The notes under the pieces were generated by a model. The model did no database searches and was not told the DNA's origin. It saw nothing but the letters and a program-made list of their open reading frames with translations. This document shows, one piece after another, positions 49,927 through 60,884 of a DNA stretch of 64,000 nt; the stretch's first letter is position 1, and each line of letters starts with the position of its first letter. This stretch comes from Amaurobius ferox (lineage: Eukaryota; Arthropoda; Arachnida; Araneae; Amaurobiidae): the NCBI GenBank assembly GCA_951213105.1, contig OX578133.1, positions 140,020,813 through 140,084,812 on the forward strand, given 5' to 3'. Position numbers and translations under genes: made by a program.

Positions 49927-50080
49927 CTTGTTGGCACGTTCGAACACTTGGTTGAAAAAAACAATCTTCACACTGTTTATTAAAGGTTTTCCACAAGCAA
50001 TGCTTTGGACATGGTGTTCAGTGATTGGTGCTTCTATTGTATATCCCTGTGAATTATGCAAAGTGTGTCAATGCACCTCC

Positions 50081-50406
50081 TCTCTGTGTTGTCATTGGTC
50101 CTTTACAAAGCTCTTCTTTGTAAATGTTTTACGCCGCCAATCTTCGTCATACGTGTATCTTTCCAACGCCATTTATGGTTTTTCAATGCCCCAATCAATT
50201 TGAACAGGAAAAAAGTGGGTGTTGCCATTCGAAAATTTCGAATTTTTTTCACTGTAACCGTAACCGTGAGAGCTCTATTATTTGAAATCATCACAACCTC
50301 GAGCGCATACCTTCAAATAACAATATCTGAAATTTCCTTTCAATTGGTTGAGCAGATAGGCCGCTAGGGGTTCATATATCGGGGAAGTTTTTCTATGACC
50401 ACCCTG
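50081..50406. repeat. Right long TIR of the 48.5-50.4 kb element
   Basis: Inverted match to 48493-48818, beginning near TGTGTTGTCATTGGT. Confidence 0.9.
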
Positions 50407-50551
50407 TATATATATACTCCGCTTTTATTCTTTAAAAATTGATCTTAGACATATACAGGGTGTCCGAAAAAGTCCTTTAACGCCCACAACATTTTACCAA
50501 TTCGGACACCCTATATATATATATATATATATATATTTTCACGGTGTTTTC

Positions 50552-50602
<51 letters not shown>

Positions 50603-50606
<4 letters not shown>

Positions 50607-50990
50607 TTTAATTTGAATTGTATGGCTGTCCTGATGAGAATGCAATTTCGAACTAACCGCCATTTTTTGTGTAGTTTCAATTGATTGTTCTCTATGTCTT
50701 AATCTTTTATCTTGAGCTAATTATTATTGCCTTTTCTCATTTTTGCCGTGTTTTCTTTTTCATTTTTATTTATATTTATATATATATATACTTTTTAATT
50801 GTGATTTTTGTATCCTAATATTCTTCTCATCCCCCTTTCCATTGTAGTGATATGTTACCTTCTATCTTTATCCTTAGTCTTGGTCTATAGTTACTTATTT
50901 GTAACAGATATGCTTAAAGATGGGGTTTTTTTTGTACATACAGTAGTTTATGCATAGTTTTCGATTAAAATCTTTCAATTTTTATTTATT
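50603..50990 (+). mobile_element. PLE-like 3' end fragment, upstream tandem unit
   Basis: Matches 51751-52109 (CGGTTTTAATTTGAATTG, CTGTCCTGATGAGAATGC, CATCCCCCTTTCCATT, CAGTAGTTTATGCATAG) and ends in (TA)n at 50991-51003, directly followed by the RT fragment of the next copy. Confidence 0.85.
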
Positions 50991-51003
50991 TATATATATA
51001 TAT

Positions 51004-51319
51004 TGAGCCTTGCGTTAGTCAAACTGTTAATTTTTTAGACCTTAAATTAGATACCCTCAATCATCATGTTATCACCAATCTATATGATAAAAAAGATTCT
51101 TACAACTTCACTATCATAAAGCTGCTATCATATCAATCTTGTAATTCTATTCAATTGTTTAGAAACATCATTTTAAACCAGCTATTTCGAATACATCGAC
51201 TTTCTGATCCTCAGTTTCACTTTCTACACATCAATAAACTTAAACGCATTTGTCAAAATTACCAATATCCGGAAGTATTTGTAAATAATATTATTAATAA
51301 TTTCAAATATACCACGTAA
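51004..51319 (+). pseudogene. Reverse transcriptase C-terminal fragment, copy C
   Basis: Open from the (TA)n tract to TAA at 51317-51319, about 104 codons without a start. It reads VNFLDLKL, then VITNLYDKKDSYNFT, then SIQLFRNIILNQLFRIHRLS, closely parallel to copy B1 (4560-4790). The palm is absent. There is no lesion inside the fragment, so truncation rather than decay disabled it. Confidence 0.8.
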
Positions 51320-51681
51320 TAATTTTACACATGCATTATTTATCTTTGATTGGTTAACTCATTTTTGAAAATTCTCCCTTTCTTATCACCTCACTTACCT
51401 CTTGGCCTGAGTCTAATACTGTTTACTATTTTCGAATGACTATTTTCCTCTTGTCCTGAGTCCTATACTGATTACTATTTTTGAAAGTCTCCATACATAT
51501 TATGTATCGTTCAATTGTATTCATTCCGGTGCCCACTCGCATTGACGAAGTGAGGTGAAATGCTCAGTCACTAGTTTATCTTACACGTGGTGGTGCTATG
51601 CCTGTGTTTTCCCATTTCTGTTCGAGGAGGTATTGTTTTTCACAATTGTATAATTCAATTGATTTTATTTTCTCCTTCCAC

Positions 51682-51802
51682 TAGCCAGTAGACAGTTCCA
51701 ATGGTGTTTATAGTTAAATACTATCGCCATTGTCAGAAACTGGCTATTTTATCGGTTTTAATTCGAATTGTATGGCTGTCCTGATGAGAATGCAATTTCG
51801 AA
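51682..51802 (+). ncRNA. Pseudoknot/hammerhead-like RNA motif, copy C
   Basis: P1: 51682-51689 (TAGCCAGT) with 51739-51746 (ACTGGCTA), 8 bp perfect. Second helix: 51691-51695 (GACAG) with 51776-51780 (CTGTC), extendable by two G-T pairs. Inner hairpin: 51699-51706 with 51725-51732 (one G-T), 51710-51714 with 51720-51724. GAAA (51736-51739) abuts P1. CTGATGA (51781-51787) follows the second helix directly, then GAA/TTC and CGAA (51799-51802). Sequences of all helices differ from the B copies, but the pairing is kept. Confidence 0.6.
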
Positions 51803-52106
51803 CTAACCGCCATTTTTTGTGTAGTTTCAATTGCATGTTCTCTATTCTTAATCTCCTATCCTGAGCTGTTTATTATTGCCTATTCTCATATTGCCGAGTT
51901 TTATTTTTATTTACTTTTATATACTTTTATTGTGATTTGTGAATCCTCTTATTCTTATCATCCCCCTTTCCATTATAGTGATATGTTACCTTCTATCCTT
52001 ATCCTTAGTCTTGGCCTATAGTTACTCATTTGTAACAGATATGCTAGAGATGGGTTTTTTTGTACATACAGTAGTTATGCATTATTTTCGATTAAATCCT
52101 TCATTT

Positions 52107-52140
<34 letters not shown>

Positions 52141-52143
<3 letters not shown>

Positions 52144-53135
52144 ATATAAACAAGACGAAAAAATAAGCGAGAACAGGAGTGACCATATGATTTGCATAGA
52201 ATGGCTGGGGTGGATTGCGACACCCCTTTCCCGCTTAAAGCAGCTTTTACGACCCGGGCAACGCTCACGGCACCAATGTAACTCAATGGTCAATCTCCCA
52301 CATGTGCAAAGACAGAAGCACCCGAACGGACAAAAGAGCAAAGATGGAACCAAGCATGGAAGAGATACACCTTACTATCCAGCATGAAAACACAACATTT
52401 TATAAGGGAAAGTCGCACATGCGCGAAAAGACTTCATGATGATAGGATCGCAGATATGAAAATATATATGATTAAGAATTCTCATTTAGAATCAAACAAT
52501 GTACAATTTCTTTCTTTGAAAAAGGAATAGTAATAATGTTGTAAAAAATATCTAGGGTAATTTCTTTTTAATGCATCATTTATTATTTTATTACATTCAT
52601 GAATGCAGTCTTTTTTAAAAGTACTGTAGTTTCTGTTTCTTCTGAAGTACCCGATAATAATATTTCTGAATATATTTTTAGTGAGGTTTGAATTCCAATC
52701 AATAATATTATTAATTTTGATATTGTATGAATTTCTCTTGTCGTGTATGGTTGTATAAATTCCATAATGTTGGTGCTTTCTTACTGACAAATCCAGGAAG
52801 TCTGTCGATCCATCCTCATTGATCGGGTTTTCAATTAAGTCCAATTCCCTTGGGTAGAATGCAAAATCTATGTCAGGGGTGTTTGCATAACCCCCTAATA
52901 TCACGTCGTCAACATATCGGAAATAAGGTATTTCCGATAATAGATGGGTTCCTCTTTCATATTTGGATAGATAAATATCCGCCAATATTGATGAGCATGC
53001 ACCACCCATGGGTATGCCTTTGACCTGTTTGTAGAAATGCGTACCGTAGAAATGCGTATAACATATATCGAGTGCTTGCTAGAAAGTTTTGAAGCCTGTG
53101 AGGAATTGCGGGTGGTGAAATATTGCGGGCGTTTG
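52141..53135 (-). mobile_element. PLE-like retroelement copy D, 5'-truncated
   Basis: Minus strand, sharing the (TA)n at 52110-52140 with copy C tail-to-tail. The RT part is 52482-53135, with a 340-bp 3' region to its left. The 3' region does not match that of copies A-C, and I could not find the structured-RNA motif in it, so it is a different lineage. Confidence 0.65.
52482..53135 (-). pseudogene. Reverse transcriptase C-terminal half, copy D
   Basis: From about 53130 the frame reads FLTGFKTF, a stop, then LDICYTHFYGTHFYKQVKG, GIPMGGACSSILADIYLS, the intact active site YVDD (RYVDDVI, near 52900), DIDFAFYPRELDL, DFLDLSVRK and IHDKRNSYNIK, ending at a stop at 52482. A 13-bp direct repeat GTAGAAATGCGTA (53031-53043 and 53046-53058) duplicates THFYG within the motif before KQVKG. 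The fingers region is missing. The motif set GIPMGG...YVDD...FLDL...DKR matches the Penelope-related group. Confidence 0.8.
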
Positions 53136-53171
53136 TTGTGGTCGTTAAAGGACTTTTTCGGACACCCTGTA

Positions 53172-55294
53172 AAATAAATTACAAAATTGCGTAAAAGAAG
53201 GTACAGAATTTTATGAAATCGATTAAAATTTTCAAGGGAATTAAATATTTTAAGAAATACAAAATTTAAATTTTTATACAGTTCCGTACAAAAACATTTC
53301 CAATGAGTAAAATGTGCCCCATACACTAATAAGGTGATGTACAAAATTTCAGCATTTTATCATAAAAAGTCCCAGAGATATGAAAAGACAAAAATGCTAA
53401 CTTAAATCACTTTTCAATGCATCGACATGGGTTCTCAGAGGGGAAAAATCATGTCGGCAGATCGCGTTTCAGGGGGTCATACACAAATTACAAAAGAAAA
53501 CAATGATTACATAAATAAATAATAATTTTGCTATTTACTGGTACAAAAGTATCTACACTGTGTAGAAATAATAACTTTACACAAAGATTACAACGCTTGT
53601 TCAAAATGTTTTCCATCCATGCCAATACAGAGCTGCATGCGCCTGATAACACTTCTGTGCACTCCATCAAGTTCTTGTTTGGTGATATCACGACAACCAT
53701 CTTGAATGCGTTGTTGCAACTCTGCCTTATTTAAGGGAGATGACAGACAAACAGCTGTGCGTAAACGACCCCACAAATAAAAATCCATAGGCGTTAAATC
53801 AGGCAATCTAGGGGGATATTCGACTGGCGCATGCAACCCAATCCACTTGCCTGGAAACTCGTTATTTAGCCAGTGTTTCACAACTGTAGTATGCTGAGGT
53901 GGAGACCTGTCCTGTTGAAACCATACATGTGGAAGTTCTGTTAGGGTCAGTTCATCGATAAAATCAGGAATAACCGCATTCAGAATCTCATTAACATATC
54001 TGTCACCCGTCAACGTACCATCATACAGTATGGGTCCAAGCAAACGGTTTCTGAAAATACTGCACCATATATTCACAGAAAATTGCTTCTAATGATGAAT
54101 ATCACGTACCACGAATGGATTTATGTCAGACCAGAAGTGCTCATTTTGAGGATTTATGCATCCATCTTGTTTAAAACAGCATTTGTCAGTCCAAATTACG
54201 TTTTTCAGGAAAGAGGGATCTGCATCTTCCTGATTTAGAGCCCAATTACAAAAATCCTGACGACGTTGATAATCTGTTAGCTCCTGTCCTTGCACACCAT
54301 GAAAGTTAAAGAGGTACAAATACTACTATGTGGATGAATGCAAAAATAAGCCAAAATATCAATTTCTACATCAGTTGAAGTTTGAGTCTACCTAGTCTAC
54401 CTACACGATGCACGCTTCCTCTTTCACGCACTCGTTGCACCAATCGGGAAATAAATTCTCCCAGAAGGATGTCGAGAATTAGGAAACGTACGTTGATATT
54501 CACGTGCAGTTTCGTTAGCATTGCGATTGCATAAACTGTATAGCATAAGCATTTTAAAAAGTTCTTCGTTGTTGCATTGCGACATACCGTCGGTACAGGC
54601 TAACTCCACTATCAAAATGTAGCAGAAATGTGAAATACTTAAGGGTCGCTCAGACTGCCGGGCTGCGCGCGCTAGGCTTGCGTAAGGGAGGCGCGATTGA
54701 TCAATGGCAGAGCAAAAACAACTTTCCCATGTGATGATGCGTCTGTTGCGATTGTGTGACGCACTGATCAGAGGCAGCCATTTGCATATGCATACATTTC
54801 TAAGCTGTTTTAATGTTCATTTTGATTGTGCCATTTCCAAGTTTTATTCTGTAATTAATCATGTAAAATTTTAAGGTATTTTTCAGGAAGCATATTTTTA
54901 AAAAATTGTAAATAAATCTAAAGGTAAGAGGCAGATATTATTTGCCTGTGATGCATTTTTGCGTTGCGTCATTTGCTGTAAACATTTACATTTTAATTTG
55001 TGATTAATCCCTCACCAACTTTGTTTGATCTCTGGGACTTTTTATGATAAAATGCTGAAATTTTGTACATCACCTTATTACTGTACAGGGCACATTTTAC
55101 TCATTGGAAATGTTTTTGTACGGGGGGCCAAATAAAAATTAAATTTTGTATTTCTTCAAACTTAATCACCTGAAAAATTTTATCAATTTCATAAAATTCT
55201 GTACCTTTTTTACGTAACTTTGTAATTTATTATATATGTCCAAGATCAATATTTAAGGAATAAAAGCCGAGGTCAATGTTTTTGGGATACCCTG
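53172..55294 (-). mobile_element. Second mariner-superfamily element (DD41D-type), older
   Basis: Right end ...GGATACCCTG (55294) followed by TA. Long inverted repeats: 55028-55294 at the right and 53172-53379 at the left (GGTACAGAATTTTATGAAAT, CATTTCCAATGAGTAAAATG, TTATCATAAAAAGTCCCAGA). The outermost ~65 bp of the left repeat are missing, and the left edge directly touches the TA beside the 50456-53169 unit. Confidence 0.8.
53588..54585 (-). pseudogene. Mariner-superfamily transposase (DD41D-type), decayed
   Basis: Pieces on the minus strand. The N-terminus begins at Met 54585 (MSQCNNEELFKMLMLYSLC), DUF4817-like. About 100 bp then separate it from a frame reading HGVQGQELTDYQRRQDFCNW, where more is expected, so an internal deletion is likely. 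The first Asp is in VIWTDKCCFKQDG (about 54190), the second in WFQQDRSPPQHTT, the third in LPDLTPMDFYLWG, with 41 residues between the last two. The C-terminus ends GKHFEQA. Stops lie between the pieces. It is only distantly similar to the transposase at 48843-49926. Confidence 0.8.
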
Positions 55295-55299
55295 TATAT

Positions 55300-57240
55300 A
55301 GGAGGGATATAGTTCATCTTCTTGCAAATTATTTATTTTAGGTGGTCGACCAAACCTATGTGAGGAGTTCATGTGTTGAACCTATATGACACACACAAAT
55401 TGGTTATTTTACTGTACTTCTGAAATTTTGGGACAGGTGATATTTTAATGTTTCTGAAGGAACATTGTTTTAAAGTTGTAAAGTATCCGAAAATAGCATA
55501 TTACTAATTTACAGACCCTTGATCCGGTACTCATACAAATAAATTCAAACACAAATTCATTTGTATACAATTCCGTTACAAATAAAGAACGCATTCTTCC
55601 CAGATTTTATTAAGCAACGATGAAAACATTTTTAGCATCAAAATTTTTTTTGGTCTGGAGTTAAATGGAACTGCAATCTGTTTCCTTTCCTGAAATATTC
55701 GTGTTTGAGTGACATAGAACGATCGAGGCTAAATAAGCTGTAAAAATGTAACACTCGGAGATAAGACCACGATCTCAGCAAACGGTATACAATCTTCGAG
55801 ATAACATCCCTGATTTGCTCCATTAACAACAGATAAACACGTCTGACATCACACTTTCTATGACTCAGTGCAAAAGTGCTACTCAAACATTAAAAGTCAA
55901 CACACGAATTTGAGCTAAGAGAAACGAAAGTTGAAAGCACTTGAAGACAGTCTTATGTAGAAGTAAAATATCAACATACGATTGAAAGAATGAATGCATT
56001 AAGAAGAAAGATTCGTTTTATTTTATATTTAAATAAACTTGTTTACTAATTAGTGAGCCATTCTTTTGTGCAAACTGCGACTTGCATGAAGAAATCACGA
56101 ATAAAGATTTTAAAGAGATAGTTTGCGTAAAACTAGAGTGTAAGATTATGTCAGCCTTGCATTGCATTCAATTCGCAAATATCTATATTAAAAGTCCGTG
56201 TTACGCATCTAGCGAAAGCCTTATAATTATTTAAGTTCAAGATAACTTATTTATGAACGATCAGCATACAGTAACACATTAATTTTGTGAATATGTTCTC
56301 AGGACTATGCAAAAGCAATTAGGAAAATTTTTGATCTGTGTTTTTTAACGGAGCAAAGTTAGTCCCACTTCAAAACTTTATTTATTTTTCATGTTAATGT
56401 TTATCATACTGTACTTAAAACTGTGTGTTTTAATGAATGAATTGAGATTGTACTCTTGTTTCTCAACGTTTATCTTTGGAGAGTGCTTCATATACATCAG
56501 GAATATTTCATGTGCAAGAAGAAACCAATTTCTTTAAAACCCTTAAGTTATAATCTGTAGTAATTTAAATAAATAAATAGTTGAAAGAAGTACTTCAAAC
56601 ACGGTTTAACAAAGTTTAAAGCATTAATTATCTGCTAGAGTTTCCAAAGAGCATAACTAAATATCAATTTGTTCAGCACGTTTAAACGTGTTTTTTCAAT
56701 TTTGTGCGTGAAAGCTTATGAGTTATGTCATCATCTTTCCTTATTTCTTGTTAATGGGCTTGGGTCTTCCTGTACATGTGACGTGTGTGTAGAAAGCCCA
56801 GACCACACGACCAACCCGAAGGCTTATGGTTGCTGCTTGTGTGGCCGGATGTGACGTGTGTGTGTATTTCCGTAAATTTGATAAGCACAGTGTGTTTGTT
56901 CAAACACTGGATTTCAGGGCGACAACAAACTAGATCCTTCCGATACTAGTTCATTTCCGATAACCAGAAAAGGTTAAAAATCAGCAGATAAAAGTGATGA
57001 ATAGCAAAGTTTTATTTTGACCACGAAATTCCTTAGAATAATAAGTCTTCAATTTGTTTTATCTGAGATGATTGCTATTTATGTATTCAGTTCTAATTTA
57101 CACATCTACGCCCCTCGTGCAGCTCCAGAGAAAACTTTTACTTAATATAGAGGAGGGAAAGACTTTTATCTGCTTAGTGTTTTGCTTCAAGAAATGATAT
57201 AAAAATGTCAGTTCAACTTTTTATGTTCCAATTTTGATTT
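55300..57240. other. Non-coding, nothing recognised
   Basis: AT-rich. 56770-56870 has TGTGACGTGTGTGT twice, flanking a less AT-rich core; meaning unknown. Confidence 0.4.
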
Positions 57241-60050
57241 ATGTTGTGCTTTGTTGCATTTATTTCGAGCCCAGCCCGACCCAAATTTATCAGTAAAAGA
57301 CCCGATCACAGCCCGGCCTTCTTTTGGATAAAGTCCGTCAACCTTCTAACGCAAATATATATCCACATCATGAATGGAATTTTATTGGCCAACAAAATAT
57401 TAACAATGGTATACACCGAATACATTTTGCACTGTAAAGTATAAAATATATGAGAAGTGCATATTTATTTATCTTTGCACATTCAATTTCTCCCTGATCT
57501 TAAACCTCGCCAATAATTACTATCATGGAATAAAAATAAAAATAAATCAGAAAATTTTCTGAGTTATTGGATTAGGATGTTGCAGCAAAATTATACATTT
57601 GCGAGTAACCTCGAAAAGTTGAGCTTTCGGCGATGAAGTATTTGTCTGTTTAATCACTAAACTAAAGAAACATTGTAAAACTTTTTTAATAGGATGCATG
57701 TTTTTTCTCTCGATATGCGATTACACGAGGAAGTGAAAATGAAAAAGGGCGATTAAATAAAAGTGGATGAAGGACGCCCACTTATTCCAAAGAGATGACT
57801 GGAAACATTAAGCAGCTAAAGGAAATGCTACAGAGACTGCTGCTTGTTAGCGCAGCGATTTTGCCTCAGAAAAAATTGCAAAGCTCGAGGGGAATTTGTG
57901 CAAAACACTGGAAATAAGAGAAAGGTAAAAAAAAATTTAAATCCGTGAATTGTTTTTTAGTTAAGCTTTCATGTGACGTGGGTATTAAAGCTAAAATATT
58001 TAAATTGTATAAGATTTATTTGCATTTTTCAGCTATTATAAAATAACGACCTTGAAAAAGTACAGGTTATCGTAGATTCATTGCCTTTTAACAGAAAACA
58101 TAGCTTAATATTTAAATTGGCAGGCAACTTGGTAAAGAACATTCTATAATATTCTTGACGTTATTTTTAATACGTACAATTTTTTGTTATACCAATCGTT
58201 TTGCAAAACTTTCCATCTATGTAAGTGTCCCTTATTCAGTCAGTAAAGTGTCACTCGGCTATTTTACATAGGGGGGGGGGGGGGGATCTGTGATTTATAA
58301 AGTTTTCGAAAAAATTCCAAAATTTTAGATTTTTCTCATTATATTTAGAAATAAAGTCTTACGTGTATGCAAAGTTTCTACCATCTGTAGTATTGGCTGT
58401 GGATGTGTTTTTTAGTCAGTGAGTCCATTCAGCTATTTGATTTTCCCCTCTTTGTAAATCTTTTATATCTTCTTTTCTCTAAAAACGAAAAATAATGGGG
58501 ACCGGATCCCCTCTGGCGCCCGGGCTTTCCATTCGAGTGGAAGTCGTCCCCCTCCCTTATGGACGGCTCTGATCCCTGTAACTGTGAAATGATACTTTTC
58601 AGTGCAAAAACGATATACAAGCCTATCATGTGCCAGATATGAAATAAATGCTATATATTCGAGCTTCATTTATTTCAGCCAACAGCAACAGGTGACAGTA
58701 GTTTTCAGAAACCTGGGTAAACCCAGCATGCGCCATTTTGTTTCTAATTATGTAAATAATAAATACCAGATATTAACTTTTACCGAGGTTTAATTGTGAA
58801 TTATTCGTCGCTCATTTACAAAATTAAAAGCTTTATTACAAAATATTTCTTTCTTTACGACGCAAATCACAGTAAAATTTATACACTTTTTATACTTTTG
58901 TATCATATTTAGATTGCGGCATAGCTAGAAGGATTTGGGGTTATAATTCTCCATTGCTTAAACAATTACATCGGTTCTTTATTAGATCCACATTGGTTAA
59001 ACTATATTTAGCACTTGTAACCCTATTCAATACTCTACTCCTTTCTAATATTCTGGTAACCCTTATATATTCAGATATAATCATAACATAGCAAGGATCT
59101 CGGAAGGGGGTCGACAACCAAATGAACGGAGGGTTACAGTGAAGTTCGTTTCCACTTGGTGGGCTCGTTCATTTTGGATTGGGTGGTAACTCACTTGATA
59201 AAAGGTAACTCCTTGGTTTTTTACTTTCAACTTTATTTTTTGTGGATGACAACACCATACTTCCTGGGTCACGTGTGTATGCCTCCCGGCAGCAGAAACC
59301 GCTCTCGTTTTGACTGAGGTGACTGTTCTGTCCATCGCTGTCCCTTCAACCTGAAGAATGAAGCTGCCCCAGAAACTGATTGATACTTTTTATCGATTAA
59401 TTGCTGTACTTAACGAAGTTTTGTTAATGAATACCAATACATGCTTTTATAATAAATGGCATTCCATAAATTTGTGTTTATGGTTTAAAATAAGTGCTTT
59501 TAACATGAAGACTAATTAGATATTACACATAGAGAAAAAACTCCCGATATCATTCATGTATGTTGTGCTTCAATATTAATAAAAAAATATGCAAATGGTT
59601 AGCGTTTCTGATTTTTTCGTATTTAATTTTGAATACCAGAAATTAGAAAATAAAAATATGAATTTACAAGATAACTTTTATACAGAGAATTACATGGTTA
59701 AAATTCTATCTCCATATCCAAGATAAGTCCGTTACCTAACATTTTAATGGCATGATTTAAGATTTCAGCCATGCCACACTTTTGCAATTCAAGAGATAAA
59801 TAAATAAAATAATTAAAAAAAATTATGAAACTCAAGTTTTATAACGTGCACAAGTTTTTATAAGATACATACCCGTGCAAAATAAAATCCTTAACTTTTT
59901 AAAAACATCCGTGTAAAAGCAGACTTCACACAAATCTAATCATGTTATTAGAAGCGTATTAGAGGTTATTAGAAGCATATTAGTGGAACAGTGTAAAAAA
60001 AAATCGTTTCCTAATATAGATCATATAAGAAAATTAATATAACTTTCCAA
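57241..60050. other. Non-coding, nothing recognised
   Basis: 57265-57330 has the CGAGCCCAGCCCGACCC-type repeat. G run at about 58270-58285. Short ORFs at 58429-58669 and 59081-59335 show no motif. Confidence 0.4.
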
Positions 60051-60059
60051 ACAATGGGG

Positions 60060-60545
60060 AAGGAGGGGGGTTAGCTCCACTACCTACGCCCCAGAAGATA
60101 ATGGATATACATTACCTAACGTGTTCCTGTCTCTCCAGACGCCCCCCCCCCCCCTTTCAGTGACCTAGAAGGCTGAATCTCTGTACACTTATATTATCAA
60201 CCACTGGACAGAACCTAAAAGAGCAGGATTTTACGACCCCAGTGTTGGAGAAAATGGAAGGCCGAAGTCTATCCAGACTCTTCATAAACCCCTTGGTGAC
60301 ATAAGAGGCTGAATCTTTGAACACTTATAGCATGAACCACGTGACAGAAACTATCGGAGCTGGATTTTCGATTCCCCCTCCAGGGACGGAGAAAATGTTT
60401 TTTTTTTTACTTCGAAAAGCCTTTTAAGACCCCCACCCCAGAAGCACCCGCAGTAACTTAGAAGACTGAAATATAGCAACTTATGGTATCAACCATAGGA
60501 CAGAAACTAACAGAATTCAATTTTTGATTGCGACTATTTAAGGCC
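60060..60545 (+). repeat. R3 repeat array, three diverged units
   Basis: The GGCTGAATCT / AGACTGAAAT landmark recurs near 60172, 60310 and 60464 (spacing about 140-155), each preceded by a C-rich tract (60140-60155 etc.) and followed by GGACAGAAACTAA-like and GGATTTTCGA-like text. Confidence 0.55.
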
Positions 60546-60884
60546 GTAAGCTCCATTCATTGTTAAACAAAATATAACTAAACAATTTGCAACTTAATTT
60601 TTTAAGAATGTTTGTTTTCCTGTCCTTGACAGGCTCAAATACTAGCAAAATATTTTAATAAGTCTAATCGGACCGTGTTATTGGAGCAATGTTAAATCAA
60701 AACAAATAATGTTAAAAAAAAATCGGATGTAGTGTAAGTTCGTTACAGTGCGGTCCGATATACTACGAATTCGGAAATGATGCGGTACAGAGCCCCCCCC
60801 CCCCCCCCCCACCACCACGACCGAAGAAAACAATATCATCATTACAACATGGTTAAGCTATAACACAGAAAGGAGGTTTGTTCC
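60546..60884. other. Non-coding; C run at about 60791-60810
   Basis: No gene. The C run is followed by ACCACCACGACCGAAGAAAA. Confidence 0.4.

Larger units (their letters stand above)
48493..50406 (-). mobile_element. Mariner-superfamily element, D-to-D gap 41, long TIRs
   Basis: 1,914 bp, flanked by TA (48491-48492, 50407-50408). Ends CAAGGTGGTCATA (left) and CAGGGTGGTCATA (right, inverted). Inverted repeats extend about 326 bp on each side (48493-48818 and 50081-50406) with few differences, e.g. TATGAACCCCTAGCGGCCTA and TCACGGTTACGGTTACAGTG in both. Encodes one minus-strand transposase with few lesions, so it is probably the youngest DNA transposon here. Confidence 0.9.
51004..52140 (+). 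mobile_element. PLE-like retroelement copy C, 5'-truncated
   Basis: RT C-terminus (51004-51319), a 3' region of about 790 bp with the structured-RNA motif (51682-51802), and a (TA)n 3' end (about 52110-52140). It follows a shorter copy of the same 3' region in tandem, and meets copy D tail-to-tail at the (TA)n tract. Confidence 0.75.
50456..53169. mobile_element. Candidate composite unit with 35-bp TIRs
   Basis: Left 50456-50490 begins CAGGGTGTCCGAAAAAGTCC and ends GCCCACAAC. The inverse of 53135-53169 matches it with a single difference by eye, and both sides abut TA (50454-50455, 53170-53171). The interior is made of PLE-like fragments on both strands. Immediately inside the left TIR, 50501-50512 is an inverted TTCGGACACCCT, so the left end may instead be a 57-bp collapsed palindromic element. 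Confidence 0.45.

Noticed and set aside
51540..51565. A second hammerhead-like core (TTGACGAAG...GAAATG) in copy C
   Set aside because: The middle does not form a stem and no flanking helix partner was found; the motif at 51682-51802 fits far better.
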